The position numbers and the translations under genes were made by a program. A stretch of 64,000 bases of DNA from Variovorax paradoxus (GTDB lineage: Bacteria; Pseudomonadota; Gammaproteobacteria; Burkholderiales; Burkholderiaceae_C): NCBI RefSeq assembly GCF_000834655.1, contig NZ_JXQQ01000075.1, positions 28,090-92,089 on the forward strand, given 5' to 3'. The stretch's first letter is position 1. The number at the start of each line of letters is the position of its first letter. Under the pieces are notes generated by a model. That model saw only the letters and a list, made by a program, of their open reading frames with translations. It was not told the origin of the DNA and made no database searches. This document shows, in pieces, positions 49,823 through 59,128 of this stretch.

Positions 49823-49845
49823 GACCGGTCAGGTGGCGGCTTCGA

Positions 49846-51087
49846 TCAGGAGGCGGCGCCGGGTCGCTTCATCTGGCACGTCGTCGGGGTGCTCGAGACG
49901 TAGGGCTCGTAGTACTTCACCGGGGCCAGCGTGTAGCCGGTGTTCTCCGGGCTGTACGGGTTCTTGGCATCGGCCTTCTGCCAGCGCGTGATCCACAGGC
50001 CCTGCTGCAGCTGGTGGTCGGCCTTGCGCATCTCGACATCGCCATTGAAGCTCTTGAACTTCATGCCTTCCATCGCGGCCGCGACCTTCACGGGCTCGGT
50101 CGACTTGGTGCGCACGAAGGCTTCGCTCAGCATCGCGTACACCGTGTAGATGTCGGTGGTGTACATGTCGTCGTTGAAGCGCTTCTTGAACTCGCCCATC
50201 AGCGGCTGCACCGGGCCCGGCGCGTTGTAGTGGCTGTAGCCCACCTGGTAGACCTTGCCGTCGGAGGCTGCGCCCATGGCGGTCGGCGTGCCGTTGGTCA
50301 CGGCGTAGTAGGTGTAGAACTTGACGTTCAGGCCCGCGTCGTTGGCCGACTTGATGAGAAGCGCCAGGTCGGAACCCCAATTGCCGGTGATGACCGTGTC
50401 GGCGCCCGAAGCCTTGATCTTGGCGATGTACGGCGCGAAGTCGCGCACCTGGGCCAGCGGGTGCAGGTCGTCGCCGACGATCTCGACGTCGGGGCGCTTG
50501 CTCTTCAGGTTGTCCTTGGCGTACTTGGAGACCTGCTGGCCGTGCGAGTAGTTCTGGTTGATCAAGTAGACCTTCTTGATGTCGGTCTGGTCCTTCATGA
50601 AGGTGGTGAGCGCCTCCATCTTCATGGAGGTGTCGGCATCGAGGCGGAAGTGCCAGTAACTGCACTTGCTGTTGGTGAGGTCGGGATCGACGGCCGCGTA
50701 GTTGATGTAGAGCACTTCCTTGCCCGGGTTGCGGGCGTTGTGCTTTTCCAGCGCATCGATGATGGCGAGCGCAGGGCCCGAGCCGTTGCCCTGCACCACG
50801 TAGCGCGCGCCCTGGTCCATGGCCGAGCGCAGTGCGCTGGTGGTCTCCTGGGGGCTCAGCTTGTTGTCGATGCCGATGACTTCGAACTTCACGCCGGCCG
50901 CGTTCTTCTTGTTGAATTCTTCGGCCAGGAACTGGAAGGTCTTGAGCTGGTTCGTGCCCACCGCGGCCATGAGACCCGAGAGCGGGTCGAGCCATGCGAT
51001 CTTGACGGTTTCACCCTTCTGGGCCAGCGCACCTGTGGCAGTGGCGGCAAGGATGGCTGCGGTAGCGATTTTCAGAGCGAACTTCAC
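49846..51087 (-). CDS. Branched-chain amino acid type ABC transporter, substrate-binding protein 1
   Basis: 413 residues. Signal peptide MKFALKIATAAILAATATGA with cleavage after ALA (residue 22). The mature protein begins QKGETVKIAWLDPLSGLMAAVGTNQLKTFQFL and keeps the two-lobed LivK-like fold (QGNGSGPALAIIDAL, DTVITGNWGSDLALLIKSAND). It is a near twin of the product of 51291-52520, with an extra GAAS at the end. The variable region near the C-lobe (VGYSHYNAPGPVQPLMG) may set a different ligand preference. Genes livHMGF follow. Confidence 0.93.
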   Translation of the reverse strand: MKFALKIATAAILAATATGALAQKGETVKIAWLDPLSGLMAAVGTNQLKTFQFLAEEFNKKNAAGVKFEVIGIDNKLSPQETTSALRSAMDQGARYVVQGNGSGPALAIIDALEKHNARNPGKEVLYINYAAVDPDLTNSKCSYWHFRLDADTSMKMEALTTFMKDQTDIKKVYLINQNYSHGQQVSKYAKDNLKSKRPDVEIVGDDLHPLAQVRDFAPYIAKIKASGADTVITGNWGSDLALLIKSANDAGLNVKFYTYYAVTNGTPTAMGAASDGKVYQVGYSHYNAPGPVQPLMGEFKKRFNDDMYTTDIYTVYAMLSEAFVRTKSTEPVKVAAAMEGMKFKSFNGDVEMRKADHQLQQGLWITRWQKADAKNPYSPENTGYTLAPVKYYEPYVSSTPTTCQMKRPGAAS

Positions 51088-51199
51088 GATCTATTTCTCC
51101 TGGTCAAACCGAATCAAAAAGCCTTGCACGAGCGTACAAGCGTTCCCAGCCCCTCCCCTCAGGGAATGCCCGTAAGGGGGTGGCCGCGAAGGCCCGTTT

Positions 51200-51217
51200 C
51201 TATCGCGCAGGCGACAG
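51200..51217. promoter_or_regulatory. Conserved 18-bp element upstream of SBP 1
   Basis: On the minus strand the sequence is CTGTCGC-CTGC-GCGATAG, an imperfect palindrome (6 of 7 arm pairs). It begins 113 bp upstream of the SBP 1 start. The same arms with a different 4-bp centre occur 110 bp upstream of SBP 2 (52630-52647). The rest of the 203-bp gap shows partial similarity to the SBP 2 leader only. Confidence 0.55.
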
Positions 51218-51290
51218 CGCATTTCTCCAATTGCTACCCGCCGGTAAAACAACTTCTACCGACGAGTAGGAAATGCGTTCACAAAGACGC

Positions 51291-52520
51291 CTAGGGGCGC
51301 TTCATCTGGCAGGTCGTTGGCGTGCTCGCCACATACGACTCGTAGTACTTCACGGGGACGTTCGTGTAGCCGGTGTTCTCGGCGTCCTGGGGATACTTGG
51401 CGCTGGCCTTTTCCCAGCGCGAGATGTACAGGCCCTGCTGCAACTGGTGGTCGGCCTTGCGCATCTCGACCTCGCCGTTGAAGCTCTTGATCTTCATGCC
51501 CTCGAGCGCCGCGGCAACCTTGACCGGGTCGGTCGACTTGGTCTGCACGAAGGCGGCATCGAGCAGCGCGAACGTGTGATAGATCGACGACTGCGTGAGG
51601 TCGTCGTTCATCTTCTTCTTGTAGCCGGTAAAGAGCTTCTGGATCTCGCCGCCCATGTTGTAGTGGGCATAGGCCACCGTGTAGACCTTGCCGGCCGAGG
51701 TGGCGCCCATGGCCGTGGGCGTGCCGGCGCCCGGCGCGTAGTAGGTGAGGAACTTGACGTCCAGCCCCGAGTCGTTCGCCGCCTTGATGAGCAGCGACAG
51801 GTCGGAGCCCCAGTTGCCGGTGATGACCGTGTCGGCGCCGGAGGCCTTGATCTTGGCGATGTACGGTGCGAAGTCGCGCACCTGCGCGAGCGGGTGCAGG
51901 TCGTCGCCCACGATCTGGATGTCGGGACGCTTGACCTTCAGGTCTTCCTTGGCGTACTTGGACACCTGCACGCCGTGCGCGTAGTTCTGCCCCAGGATGT
52001 AGACCTTCTTGATGTCGCTCTGGTCCTTCATCCAGGTGGTCAGCGCCTCCATCTTCATGGAGGTGTCGGCGTCCAGGCGGAAGTGCCAGTAGCTGCACTT
52101 GCTGTTGGTCAGGTCGGGGTCGACCGCCGCGTAGTTCAGGTAGAGCAGTTCCTTGCCCGGATTGCGCGCGTTGTTCTTCTCGATGGCATCGATGATCGCG
52201 AGCGCCGGGCCCGAACCGTTGCCCTGGGTGATGTAGCGCGCGCCCTGGTCCTGCGCCGAGCGCAGCGCGGCGGTGGTCTCCTGGGGGCTCAGCTTGTTGT
52301 CGATCGCGATGATCTCGAACTTCACGCCCGACGCATTCTTCTTGTTGAACTCTTCAGCCAGGAATTGCGTGGTCTTCAACTGGTTGGTGCCCACCGCGGC
52401 CATCAGGCCCGACAGCGGATCGAGCCAGGCGATCTTGACCGTCTCGCCCTTTTGGGCAAAGGCGGCGGACGCGCTCACCAACAGGGCACAGGCAGCGACT
52501 GACTTGAGAGCAAATTGCAT
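51291..52520 (-). CDS. Branched-chain amino acid type ABC transporter, substrate-binding protein 2
   Basis: 409 residues. Signal peptide MQFALKSVAACALLVSASAA with cleavage after AFA (residue 22); the mature part starts QKGETVKIAWLDPLSGLMAAV. It is a tandem duplicate of SBP 1, roughly three quarters identical by eye, diverging mainly around the ligand lobe (TYYAPGAGTPTAMGATSAGKVYTVAYAHYNMGGEIQKLF). Two binding proteins served by one LivHMGF set would widen the range of ligands. It has its own leader with the same 18-bp element as SBP 1. Confidence 0.93.
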   Translation of the reverse strand: MQFALKSVAACALLVSASAAFAQKGETVKIAWLDPLSGLMAAVGTNQLKTTQFLAEEFNKKNASGVKFEIIAIDNKLSPQETTAALRSAQDQGARYITQGNGSGPALAIIDAIEKNNARNPGKELLYLNYAAVDPDLTNSKCSYWHFRLDADTSMKMEALTTWMKDQSDIKKVYILGQNYAHGVQVSKYAKEDLKVKRPDIQIVGDDLHPLAQVRDFAPYIAKIKASGADTVITGNWGSDLSLLIKAANDSGLDVKFLTYYAPGAGTPTAMGATSAGKVYTVAYAHYNMGGEIQKLFTGYKKKMNDDLTQSSIYHTFALLDAAFVQTKSTDPVKVAAALEGMKIKSFNGEVEMRKADHQLQQGLYISRWEKASAKYPQDAENTGYTNVPVKYYESYVASTPTTCQMKRP

Positions 52521-52629
52521 GAAGAGTCTCCTGGATGAAAGGCGGTTATGAGGCGGATGCCAGCGTACAAGTGCCCCTTTTTTCCACGCACAGGGATTGC
52601 CCGGAAGGAAGCCCGCCGAAGCGGTCTTC

Positions 52630-52647
52630 CTATCGCGTGCGCGACAG
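52630..52647. promoter_or_regulatory. Conserved 18-bp element upstream of SBP 2
   Basis: Minus-strand CTGTCGC-GCAC-GCGATAG, the counterpart of 51200-51217, at almost the same distance from its gene. It may be an operator, a promoter part or a piece of 5' leader structure kept since the duplication. Confidence 0.55.
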
Positions 52648-52661
52648 TGCGGGGTTGAGGG

Positions 52662-54305
52662 TCAGAGCGTTGGCAGCTTGTAGTCCTTAAGGAGTTCGCG
52701 CAGCCTGGTCTTCAGGATCTTTCCGGTGGCGCCGATCGGGATGGCCTCCACGAAGACCACGTCATCGGGGATCTGCCACTTGGCGGTCTTGCCCTCGTAG
52801 AACTTGAGCAGCTCCTCCCGCGCCACCTCGGCACCGGGCTTCTTCACGACCGCGATGATCGGGCGCTCGTCCCACTTCGGATGGAACACGCCGATGCAGG
52901 CGGCCATGGCCACGGCCGGGTGCGCAACGGCGATGTTCTCGATCTCGATCGAGCTGATCCATTCGCCGCCGGACTTGATCACGTCCTTGCTGCGGTCGGT
53001 GATCTGCAGGTAGCCCTCGGCGTCGATGGTGGCGACGTCGCCGGTGGGGAACCAGCCGCGCCCCTGCGCATCGGGAATGAGCGGATCGCCGCCCTCGCCC
53101 TTGAAGTATTCCTTCACGATCCAGGGGCCTTTGACCAGCAGGTCGCCGTAGGCCTTGCCGTCCCAGGGCAACTCGTTGCCGTCGCCGTCGACGATCTTCA
53201 TGTCCACGCCGAAGATGGCCCGGCCCTGCTTCATGCGGATCTGCAACCGCGCCTCGGGCGAGAGCGACTCGTGCTTGTTCTTGAGCGTGCAGAGCGTGCC
53301 CAGCGGGCTCATCTCGGTCATGCCCCAGGCATGCAGCACCTCGACGTTGAACTTCTCCTGGAACGCCGTGATCATGGCCGGCGGGCAGGCCGAGCCGCCG
53401 ATGACGGTGCGATTGAGCTTGCTGAACTTCAGGTCGCCCGCCTGCATGTGGCCGAGCATCATCTGCCACACGGTGGGGACGCCCGCCGCGAAGGTCACGC
53501 CTTCGGATTCGATCAGCTCGAACACCGACTTGCCATCGAGCGCCGGGCCGGGAAACACGAGCTTGCAGCCCACGAGCGCGGCCGAGTACGGAATGCCCCA
53601 GGCGTTGACGTGGAACATGGGCACCACCGGCAGCACCGAGTCGCGCGCCGACAGGCGCATCACGTCGGGCAAGGCCGCGGCATAGGCGTGCAGCATGGTC
53701 GAGCGGTGGCTGTAGAGCGCTGCCTTCGGGTTGCCCGTGGTGCCGCTCGTGTAGCACATGCTCGATGCCGAGTTCTCGTCGAAGGTGGGCCAGTCGTACT
53801 CGTTGGACTGCGCCCCCATCCAGCTTTCGTAGCTCACCAGATTGGGGATGCCGCTGTCCGCCGGCAGCTTGTCGGCATCGCACAGTGCAATCCATTTCCG
53901 GATCGTGGGGCACTTGGCGTGCACCGCCTGCACCAGCGGCAGGAACGTGAGGTCGAAGCACAGGATCTGGTCTTCGGCGTGGTTGGCGATCCAGGCGATC
54001 TGGTCGGGGTGCAGGCGCGGGTTGATGGTGTGCAGCACGCGGCCGCTGCCGCTCACGCCGTAGTACAGCTCCAGGTGCCGGTAGCCGTTCCAGGCCAGCG
54101 TGGCGATGCGGTCGCTGAAGAGCAACTGCTCGCCGTCCAGCGCATTGGCCACCTGCCGGGCACGCGATGCGATGCCGCCCCAGGTGGTGCGGTGAATGTC
54201 GCCTTCGACCCGGCGCGAGACGATCTCGCCGTCGCCGTTGTGGCGTTCGACGAACTCGATCAGCGACGAGATCAAAAGCGGTTGGTCTTGCATCAAACCC
54301 AGCAT
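52662..54305 (-). CDS. Fatty-acyl-CoA synthetase (AMP-forming)
   Basis: 547 residues of the ANL superfamily. The phosphate loop is SMCYTSGTTGNPKAALYSH (about 182-200), substrate helix VVPMFHVNAWGIPYSAAL, adenine motif LHAWGMTEMSPLGTL, hinge GWFPTGDVATIDAEGYLQITDRSKDVIKSGGEWIS (about 418-452) and the C-terminal catalytic Lys in GATGKILKTRLRE. It activates a carboxylic acid to its CoA ester with ATP, most likely a medium or long fatty acid. It is upstream of the two binding-protein genes in the same direction, linking uptake with activation. Confidence 0.92.
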   Translation of the reverse strand: MLGLMQDQPLLISSLIEFVERHNGDGEIVSRRVEGDIHRTTWGGIASRARQVANALDGEQLLFSDRIATLAWNGYRHLELYYGVSGSGRVLHTINPRLHPDQIAWIANHAEDQILCFDLTFLPLVQAVHAKCPTIRKWIALCDADKLPADSGIPNLVSYESWMGAQSNEYDWPTFDENSASSMCYTSGTTGNPKAALYSHRSTMLHAYAAALPDVMRLSARDSVLPVVPMFHVNAWGIPYSAALVGCKLVFPGPALDGKSVFELIESEGVTFAAGVPTVWQMMLGHMQAGDLKFSKLNRTVIGGSACPPAMITAFQEKFNVEVLHAWGMTEMSPLGTLCTLKNKHESLSPEARLQIRMKQGRAIFGVDMKIVDGDGNELPWDGKAYGDLLVKGPWIVKEYFKGEGGDPLIPDAQGRGWFPTGDVATIDAEGYLQITDRSKDVIKSGGEWISSIEIENIAVAHPAVAMAACIGVFHPKWDERPIIAVVKKPGAEVAREELLKFYEGKTAKWQIPDDVVFVEAIPIGATGKILKTRLRELLKDYKLPTL

Positions 54306-54484
54306 CTACAGGCTCCTTCTTTCAACAAAATTCAATGGTTTCTCGGACTACGGCGATTCACGCAATTTATGTGCGTTCGCACAATGACAGAAACCCGCGG
54401 TCTGCGAGAACCGATCTGTCGTCCAGATGACAGCTGGCGCCCGCCGGAGCATGCAGGCACCTCCCCCCATGACATGACCTTCGC

Positions 54485-54518
54485 CATCACCTCGGCGGCC
54501 ATCGCCGCCGAGGTGATG
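54485..54518. terminator. Perfect 15-bp stem-loop after the carboxylesterase gene
   Basis: Arms 54485-54499 and 54504-54518 are exact complements (CATCACCTCGGCGGC) around a CATC loop. It lies 22 bp beyond the minus-strand stop at 54541. No T tract follows on either strand, so it may block exonucleases rather than terminate. The remaining gap 54306-54484 holds the presumed promoter of the acyl-CoA synthetase, AT-richer near 54320-54370. Confidence 0.6.
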
Positions 54519-54540
54519 TGCCTCGGTACGCGCGCGATCC

Positions 54541-56343
54541 TCAAGGCGCGCTGTTCTGCAGTTGCGTCTTGCTGGCGTCGAGCACGATCTTTCGCGGCCA
54601 GTTGGGCCAGGTCACGCCCAGGCCCGGATGGTTCGGATCGCCGGTGCGCGCGAACGCGGAGAGGCTCCCCACCATCGCATCCGAGAGCGCCTCGCGCCCC
54701 GGCCGGTTCGCCTCGCCGAAGGAGAACGAGAAGATGTTGGCGCCGAAGTTGTGGAACATGAACACCGTGTCCAGCCCGTGCGTGGCGCCATAGACGGTGT
54801 TGAACGGCGCCACCTGCTGGCTCCAGTCGAAGCGGTAATACCAGGTCTTGGTGGGCAGGTACTTGGCCACCGAGTCGATCTGCGCGGGCAGGCCATTCAG
54901 GAAGATCGCGTTGGTGGCGAAATCCGACGACGCCTTCCAGCCGAGCACCGGCTTGTCTACCGGCAGGTAGGGCGCGTTGATCAGGTCGGCCTCGGTGAGC
55001 GTCACGGGTGCATCGGGGTTGAAGTTGTATTGCAGGCCGAAGCGCTCGTAGTCGGTGGGCTTGAAGCCCAGGCCCTGCCCCGTGAAGGTGCCGAACAGGT
55101 TGGCGAACAGCGTGCCTTCGTCGCGCGTGTTGCCGATCAGCATGGGCACCTTGTTGAACCTGCCGGCATCGACCTCGGCGAGCGAGTTCACCGGCAGGAT
55201 CGTGCCGTCCGCGATCGGTGCGGGCGCGTTGCCCAGCTGCGGGTTCGCCAGCATGATGGTCAGCAGCCGGTCCGCCGGCAGGCCGCGCAGGAAAGCCGCG
55301 ATCTGCGCATCGTTCTGGGACGCCACCCAAGCGTTGGCCGAAGGGGTGTCGGTGGCCTTGCCCTCGGCGATGGCGATCGCGTTGAGCAGCGCCTTCGAAT
55401 AGGTCTGCGCGGTGGGGCGCGAGGCGAAGGCGATGCCGCCGCTCAATGGCACCGCCTTGTGCAGCAGCCCGGCGGCCGCGCTCGACACGACCAGCCCCCA
55501 GGTGTTGACCCCACCCGCCGACTGCCCCATCACCGTGACGTTGCCTGCGTCGCCGCCGAAGGCGCCGATGTTGGCCTGGATGAACTTCAGCGCCTGCATC
55601 TGGTCGAGCAACGCGAAGTTGCCCGAGTCGTTCTTCGCTTCGCCGGTCTTGAGCTGCGGCAGGTCGAGCCAGCCGAGCACGCCCAGCCGGTAGTTGAGCG
55701 TCACGACCACGGCATCGCCGCGCTTGGCGAGCTGCGCACCGTCGTAGCCCGGATCGGCCGTGTAGCCCGAGATGTTGCTGCCGCCGTAGATGTAGACGAT
55801 CACAGGCAGCTTGTCGGCGTTGCCGGCCGGGCGCCAGATGTTGAGCGTGAGGCAGTCCTCGTCGCCCACCGGCTTGCCGAAGCCCTCGCGGGTGCCGAGG
55901 CCAAACGGTGCGTCGCCCGGTGCGGGGCTGAAATAGCGTCCGCCCTGGGCGCAGCTGCGTCCGAACTGGCTTGCGGCGCGCACGCCCTGCCAGGGCTCCG
56001 GATCGGCGGGCGGCGCCCAGCGCAGGCTGCCAACGGGCGCCTTGGCGAACGGAACGCCCTTCCAGGACAGGGTGCCGGTGCCGGCGCTGTCGTCCACGCC
56101 TTCGATCTTGCCGGCGGTGGTCTGGCGCACCATGGGGCCCTCGGCGGGCGGGGGCGGCGCGGCTGGGGGCGGGGCTGCAGGCGGTGGCGGCGCGGGCACG
56201 ATCGGCGTGAAGGCAAAACCGGAATCCGATCCGCCGCCGCAGGCCGAAAGCGCGATGCAGGCCGCCGCGGCCATGGCGCGCGCGACCGCTGCCGTCGCCG
56301 TGAGGCGCCTCGGGTCGTGGCTTTCCGTTGTCTCTGTATTCAT
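54541..56343 (-). CDS. Exported type-B carboxylesterase lipoprotein
   Basis: 600 residues. A lipoprotein signal with lipobox LSAC precedes a proline/alanine-rich linker (about 52-70) that should hold the enzyme away from the membrane. The esterase domain has EDCLTLNIWRP, the nucleophile in TVMGQSAGGVNTW (Ser about 271), the acid in NTRDEGTLF (about 409) and the histidine in GATHGLD (about 521), the complete carboxylesterase/cholinesterase triad. It is divergent from the AraC gene at 56495. Its substrate is an external ester; released acids could feed the neighbouring acyl-CoA locus. Confidence 0.9.
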   Translation of the reverse strand: MNTETTESHDPRRLTATAAVARAMAAAACIALSACGGGSDSGFAFTPIVPAPPPPAAPPPAAPPPPAEGPMVRQTTAGKIEGVDDSAGTGTLSWKGVPFAKAPVGSLRWAPPADPEPWQGVRAASQFGRSCAQGGRYFSPAPGDAPFGLGTREGFGKPVGDEDCLTLNIWRPAGNADKLPVIVYIYGGSNISGYTADPGYDGAQLAKRGDAVVVTLNYRLGVLGWLDLPQLKTGEAKNDSGNFALLDQMQALKFIQANIGAFGGDAGNVTVMGQSAGGVNTWGLVVSSAAAGLLHKAVPLSGGIAFASRPTAQTYSKALLNAIAIAEGKATDTPSANAWVASQNDAQIAAFLRGLPADRLLTIMLANPQLGNAPAPIADGTILPVNSLAEVDAGRFNKVPMLIGNTRDEGTLFANLFGTFTGQGLGFKPTDYERFGLQYNFNPDAPVTLTEADLINAPYLPVDKPVLGWKASSDFATNAIFLNGLPAQIDSVAKYLPTKTWYYRFDWSQQVAPFNTVYGATHGLDTVFMFHNFGANIFSFSFGEANRPGREALSDAMVGSLSAFARTGDPNHPGLGVTWPNWPRKIVLDASKTQLQNSAP

Positions 56344-56494
56344 TTGTTTGTCTCCACACCGGGTTAATCGGAATTCCTCGATCGGTGTCCGGCAGCCATA
56401 CTCCTGCCCGCCGAACCCGCCAGAAAATTCTAGGAACGGACCGCGCTTCCCCCGCTATCGCAAGCGAGCCAATTCAATGACTTCAGGAGCCTCC

Positions 56495-57583
56495 ATGCCG
56501 CATGCACAGCGTCGACCGCAACGCAGCCCGGGCAGCGCGCAGCAGCCCGAGCTGCGGACCAGTTCGGCCGCATGGCTGGAGGGAGTGCTCTCGATGTTCG
56601 AGGCCGAGGGGCTGGACGTTCCCTCGCTGCTGCGCGAGGCCGGTTTCGACCCCGATTCGCTGCACCGCCAGAACGCGCGCATCCCCGTGGACGAGATCTC
56701 CGTGCTCTGGCAGCTCGCCGTGGCCCGCGCCGGAAAGCCCACGCTGGGCCTGCACCGCGACCTGGCCGCCACGCACAGCAAGCTGGGCACGGTGGGTCAT
56801 GCCATGTCCTGCAGCGCCGACCTGGGCGCGGCGCTGGAGCGGCTCACGCGCTACATGGCGGTGATCTCCGATGCGACCGCCTTCTCGATGCAGCCCGAGG
56901 CGCGCGGCTGCTGGCTGGTCATGGAGCACACGGGCGGCAGCCTCCCCATTCCGCGCCAGCGGGTCGAATACGCGCTGCTCACCGGGCTCGCCCAATGCCA
57001 GTGGCTCACGCGCCGTGCGATGCAGCCGCTCGCGCTGGAATTCGTCTACGCCCCGCCGGCCGACGACCGGCCGCACCGCGAAGCCTTCGGTTGCCCGATC
57101 CGCTACAACGCGCCCGCCAACCGCATGCTGCTCGCGGCTTCCGACCTGGCCATGCCGCTGCCCACCTATCACCCGACACTCGGCCAGATGCAGGAGCACC
57201 TGCTGGACGATCAGCTCACATTGCTCGGCCAGACCACCACCAGCAGCCTCGTGTGCGCCGAGATCGCACGCCGCCTGCAGCAGGGCGAGCCGCGCCGGCA
57301 GGACGTGGCCGCGGGCCTGGGCCTCGCGGAGCGCACGCTGCAGCGGCGGCTTCAAGAGGAGTCGGTGTCGTTCCAGTCGCTGCTCGACCGCACCCGCCGG
57401 GAGCTGGCGCAGCAGTACCTGGCCGAAGACCGCCACACGCTCACCGACGTGGCGGACATGCTCGGCTTCGTTGACAGCAGCAATTTCTTCCGGGCGTGCA
57501 AGCGCTGGTTCGGCCTCCCGCCGGCGCAGTACCGGGCGCGGATCTGGGATACGGATACGCATACGCCAGCGCTGGCCCACTGA
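56495..57583 (+). CDS. AraC-family regulator with arabinose-binding-like (PF12625) domain
   Basis: 362 residues from ATG 56495, which has AGGAG at seven bases; an in-frame ATG at 56477 lacks one. The N-terminal domain (about 25-215: WLEGVLSMFEAEGLDVPSLLREAGFD, GHAMSCSADLGAALERLTRYMAVISDA) is the OruR/ArgR-like type. The C-terminal HTH pair is VAAGLGLAERTLQRRLQEESVSFQSLLDRTRRELAQQYL and TDVADMLGFVDSSNFFRACKRWFGLPPAQYR. Position suggests control of the divergent esterase; relatives regulate lipases and fatty-acid genes. Confidence 0.9.
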   Translation: MPHAQRRPQRSPGSAQQPELRTSSAAWLEGVLSMFEAEGLDVPSLLREAGFDPDSLHRQNARIPVDEISVLWQLAVARAGKPTLGLHRDLAATHSKLGTVGHAMSCSADLGAALERLTRYMAVISDATAFSMQPEARGCWLVMEHTGGSLPIPRQRVEYALLTGLAQCQWLTRRAMQPLALEFVYAPPADDRPHREAFGCPIRYNAPANRMLLAASDLAMPLPTYHPTLGQMQEHLLDDQLTLLGQTTTSSLVCAEIARRLQQGEPRRQDVAAGLGLAERTLQRRLQEESVSFQSLLDRTRRELAQQYLAEDRHTLTDVADMLGFVDSSNFFRACKRWFGLPPAQYRARIWDTDTHTPALAH

Positions 57584-57646
57584 GCCAGGCCGAGCGCCGA
57601 TGGCCCGCGCGGCAAGGGGTTACGCCCGGTGCCGGACAATCCGGGC

Positions 57647-59128
57647 ATGAGCCTGCTTGCTGAAGACACGGACGTCGCCGACCTGGGATTGCGCTGGAAA
57701 CCCGGTTTCGCGGCCCTCGGACCCGCCTTTCTCACCCACCTGCGCCCGACGCCCTTGCCCGACCCGTACTGGGTGGGCCACAGCGAGGCGGTGGCGCGCG
57801 AGCTGGGGTTGCCGGCCGATTGGCGGCAATCGGACACGACGCTCGCGGCGCTGACCGGCAGCCTGCCGATCGCCGGCACGCACCCCTTCGCCACGGTCTA
57901 CAGCGGGCACCAGTTCGGCGTCTGGGCCGGCCAGCTCGGCGACGGGCGGGCGATCATGCTGGGCGAAACCGAGGGCGGGCTCGAAGTGCAGCTCAAGGGC
58001 GCGGGCCGCACGCCCTACTCTCGCGGGGGCGATGGCCGCGCGGTGCTGCGCTCCAGCATCCGCGAATTCCTCTGCAGCGAAGCCATGCACGGCCTGGGCA
58101 TCCCCACCACCCGTGCGCTCAGCGTGACCGGCTCCGACGCCCGCGTGTTCCGCGAAGAGCCCGAAAGCGCCGCGGTCGTGGCCCGCGTGGCGCCCAGCTT
58201 CATCCGCTTCGGCCACTTCGAGCACTTCGCCGCGAACCAGCGCGAAGACGAACTGCGCGCGCTGGCCGACTACGTCATTGACCGCCACTACCCGGCCTGC
58301 CGCACCACCGAACGCTTCAACGGCAATGCGTACGCCGCGTTCCTCGAAGCCGTGAGCGAGCGCACCGCCGCCCTGCTCGCCCAATGGCAGGCCGTGGGGT
58401 TCTGCCACGGGGTGATGAACACCGACAACATGAGCATCCTCGGGCTCACCATCGACTACGGGCCGTTCCAGTTCCTCGACGGGTTCGATCCGCGCCACAT
58501 CTGCAACCACAGCGACACGCAGGGGCGCTACGCCTTCAACCAGCAGCCGAACGTGGCGTACTGGAACCTCTTTTGCCTCGCGCAGGCGCTGCTGCCGCTG
58601 ATTGGCGACCAGGAAGTCGCCGTCGCCGCGCTGGAGTCGTACAAGACGGTGTTCCCGAACGCCTTCGAGGCCCGCATGCGCGCCAAGCTCGGCCTGGCGG
58701 ACGCGGCCGAGAGCGACCGCGTGTTGATCGAAGGCGTGCTCAAGCTGCTGGCCGCGGGCAAGGTCGACTACACGATCTTCTGGCGCCGCCTCTCGCAGTA
58801 CATGGCCGACGGCAACGCCGAGCCCGTGCGCGACCTCTTCCTGGACCGCCCGGGTTTCGATGCCTGGCTGCTATCGTTTTCGGAGCGTCACGCGCAGTCT
58901 GAGCGCACGGAGACCGCCGCCTCGATGCGCAGGGCCAACCCGAAATACGTGCTGCGGAACCACCTGGGCCAGCAAGCCATCGAAGCGGCTGCGCAGAAGG
59001 ACTTCTCGGGTGTGGCAACCTTGCTCGCGCTGCTCCAAACCCCATTTGAAGAACATCCCGACGCCGACGCGTATGCCGGCTTCCCGCCCGACTGGGCTTC
59101 CACGATTGAAATCAGCTGCTCATCATGA
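57647..59128 (+). CDS. selO: Protein adenylyltransferase SelO (YdiU/UPF0061)
   Basis: 493 residues from ATG 57647 (a GTG at 57629 adds six). SelO pseudokinases transfer AMP to redox proteins. The nucleotide site shows VQLKGAGRTPYSRGGDGRAVLRSSIREFL (Lys117, Glu140 region), then CHGVMNTDNMSILGLTIDYGPF with Asp260, Asn261 and the metal ligand Asp270. The C-terminus ends S-C-S-S, with Cys at the antepenultimate position where human SELENOO has selenocysteine. Its stop overlaps the msrB start (ATGA), tying it to methionine sulfoxide repair. Confidence 0.95.
   Translation: MSLLAEDTDVADLGLRWKPGFAALGPAFLTHLRPTPLPDPYWVGHSEAVARELGLPADWRQSDTTLAALTGSLPIAGTHPFATVYSGHQFGVWAGQLGDGRAIMLGETEGGLEVQLKGAGRTPYSRGGDGRAVLRSSIREFLCSEAMHGLGIPTTRALSVTGSDARVFREEPESAAVVARVAPSFIRFGHFEHFAANQREDELRALADYVIDRHYPACRTTERFNGNAYAAFLEAVSERTAALLAQWQAVGFCHGVMNTDNMSILGLTIDYGPFQFLDGFDPRHICNHSDTQGRYAFNQQPNVAYWNLFCLAQALLPLIGDQEVAVAALESYKTVFPNAFEARMRAKLGLADAAESDRVLIEGVLKLLAAGKVDYTIFWRRLSQYMADGNAEPVRDLFLDRPGFDAWLLSFSERHAQSERTETAASMRRANPKYVLRNHLGQQAIEAAAQKDFSGVATLLALLQTPFEEHPDADAYAGFPPDWASTIEISCSS

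Noticed and set aside
47492..49903. 803-codon plus-strand open frame opposite livM and livH
   Set aside because: Reads as His/Glu/Arg/Gln runs with no motif; the minus strand encodes clear permeases with correct membrane helices.
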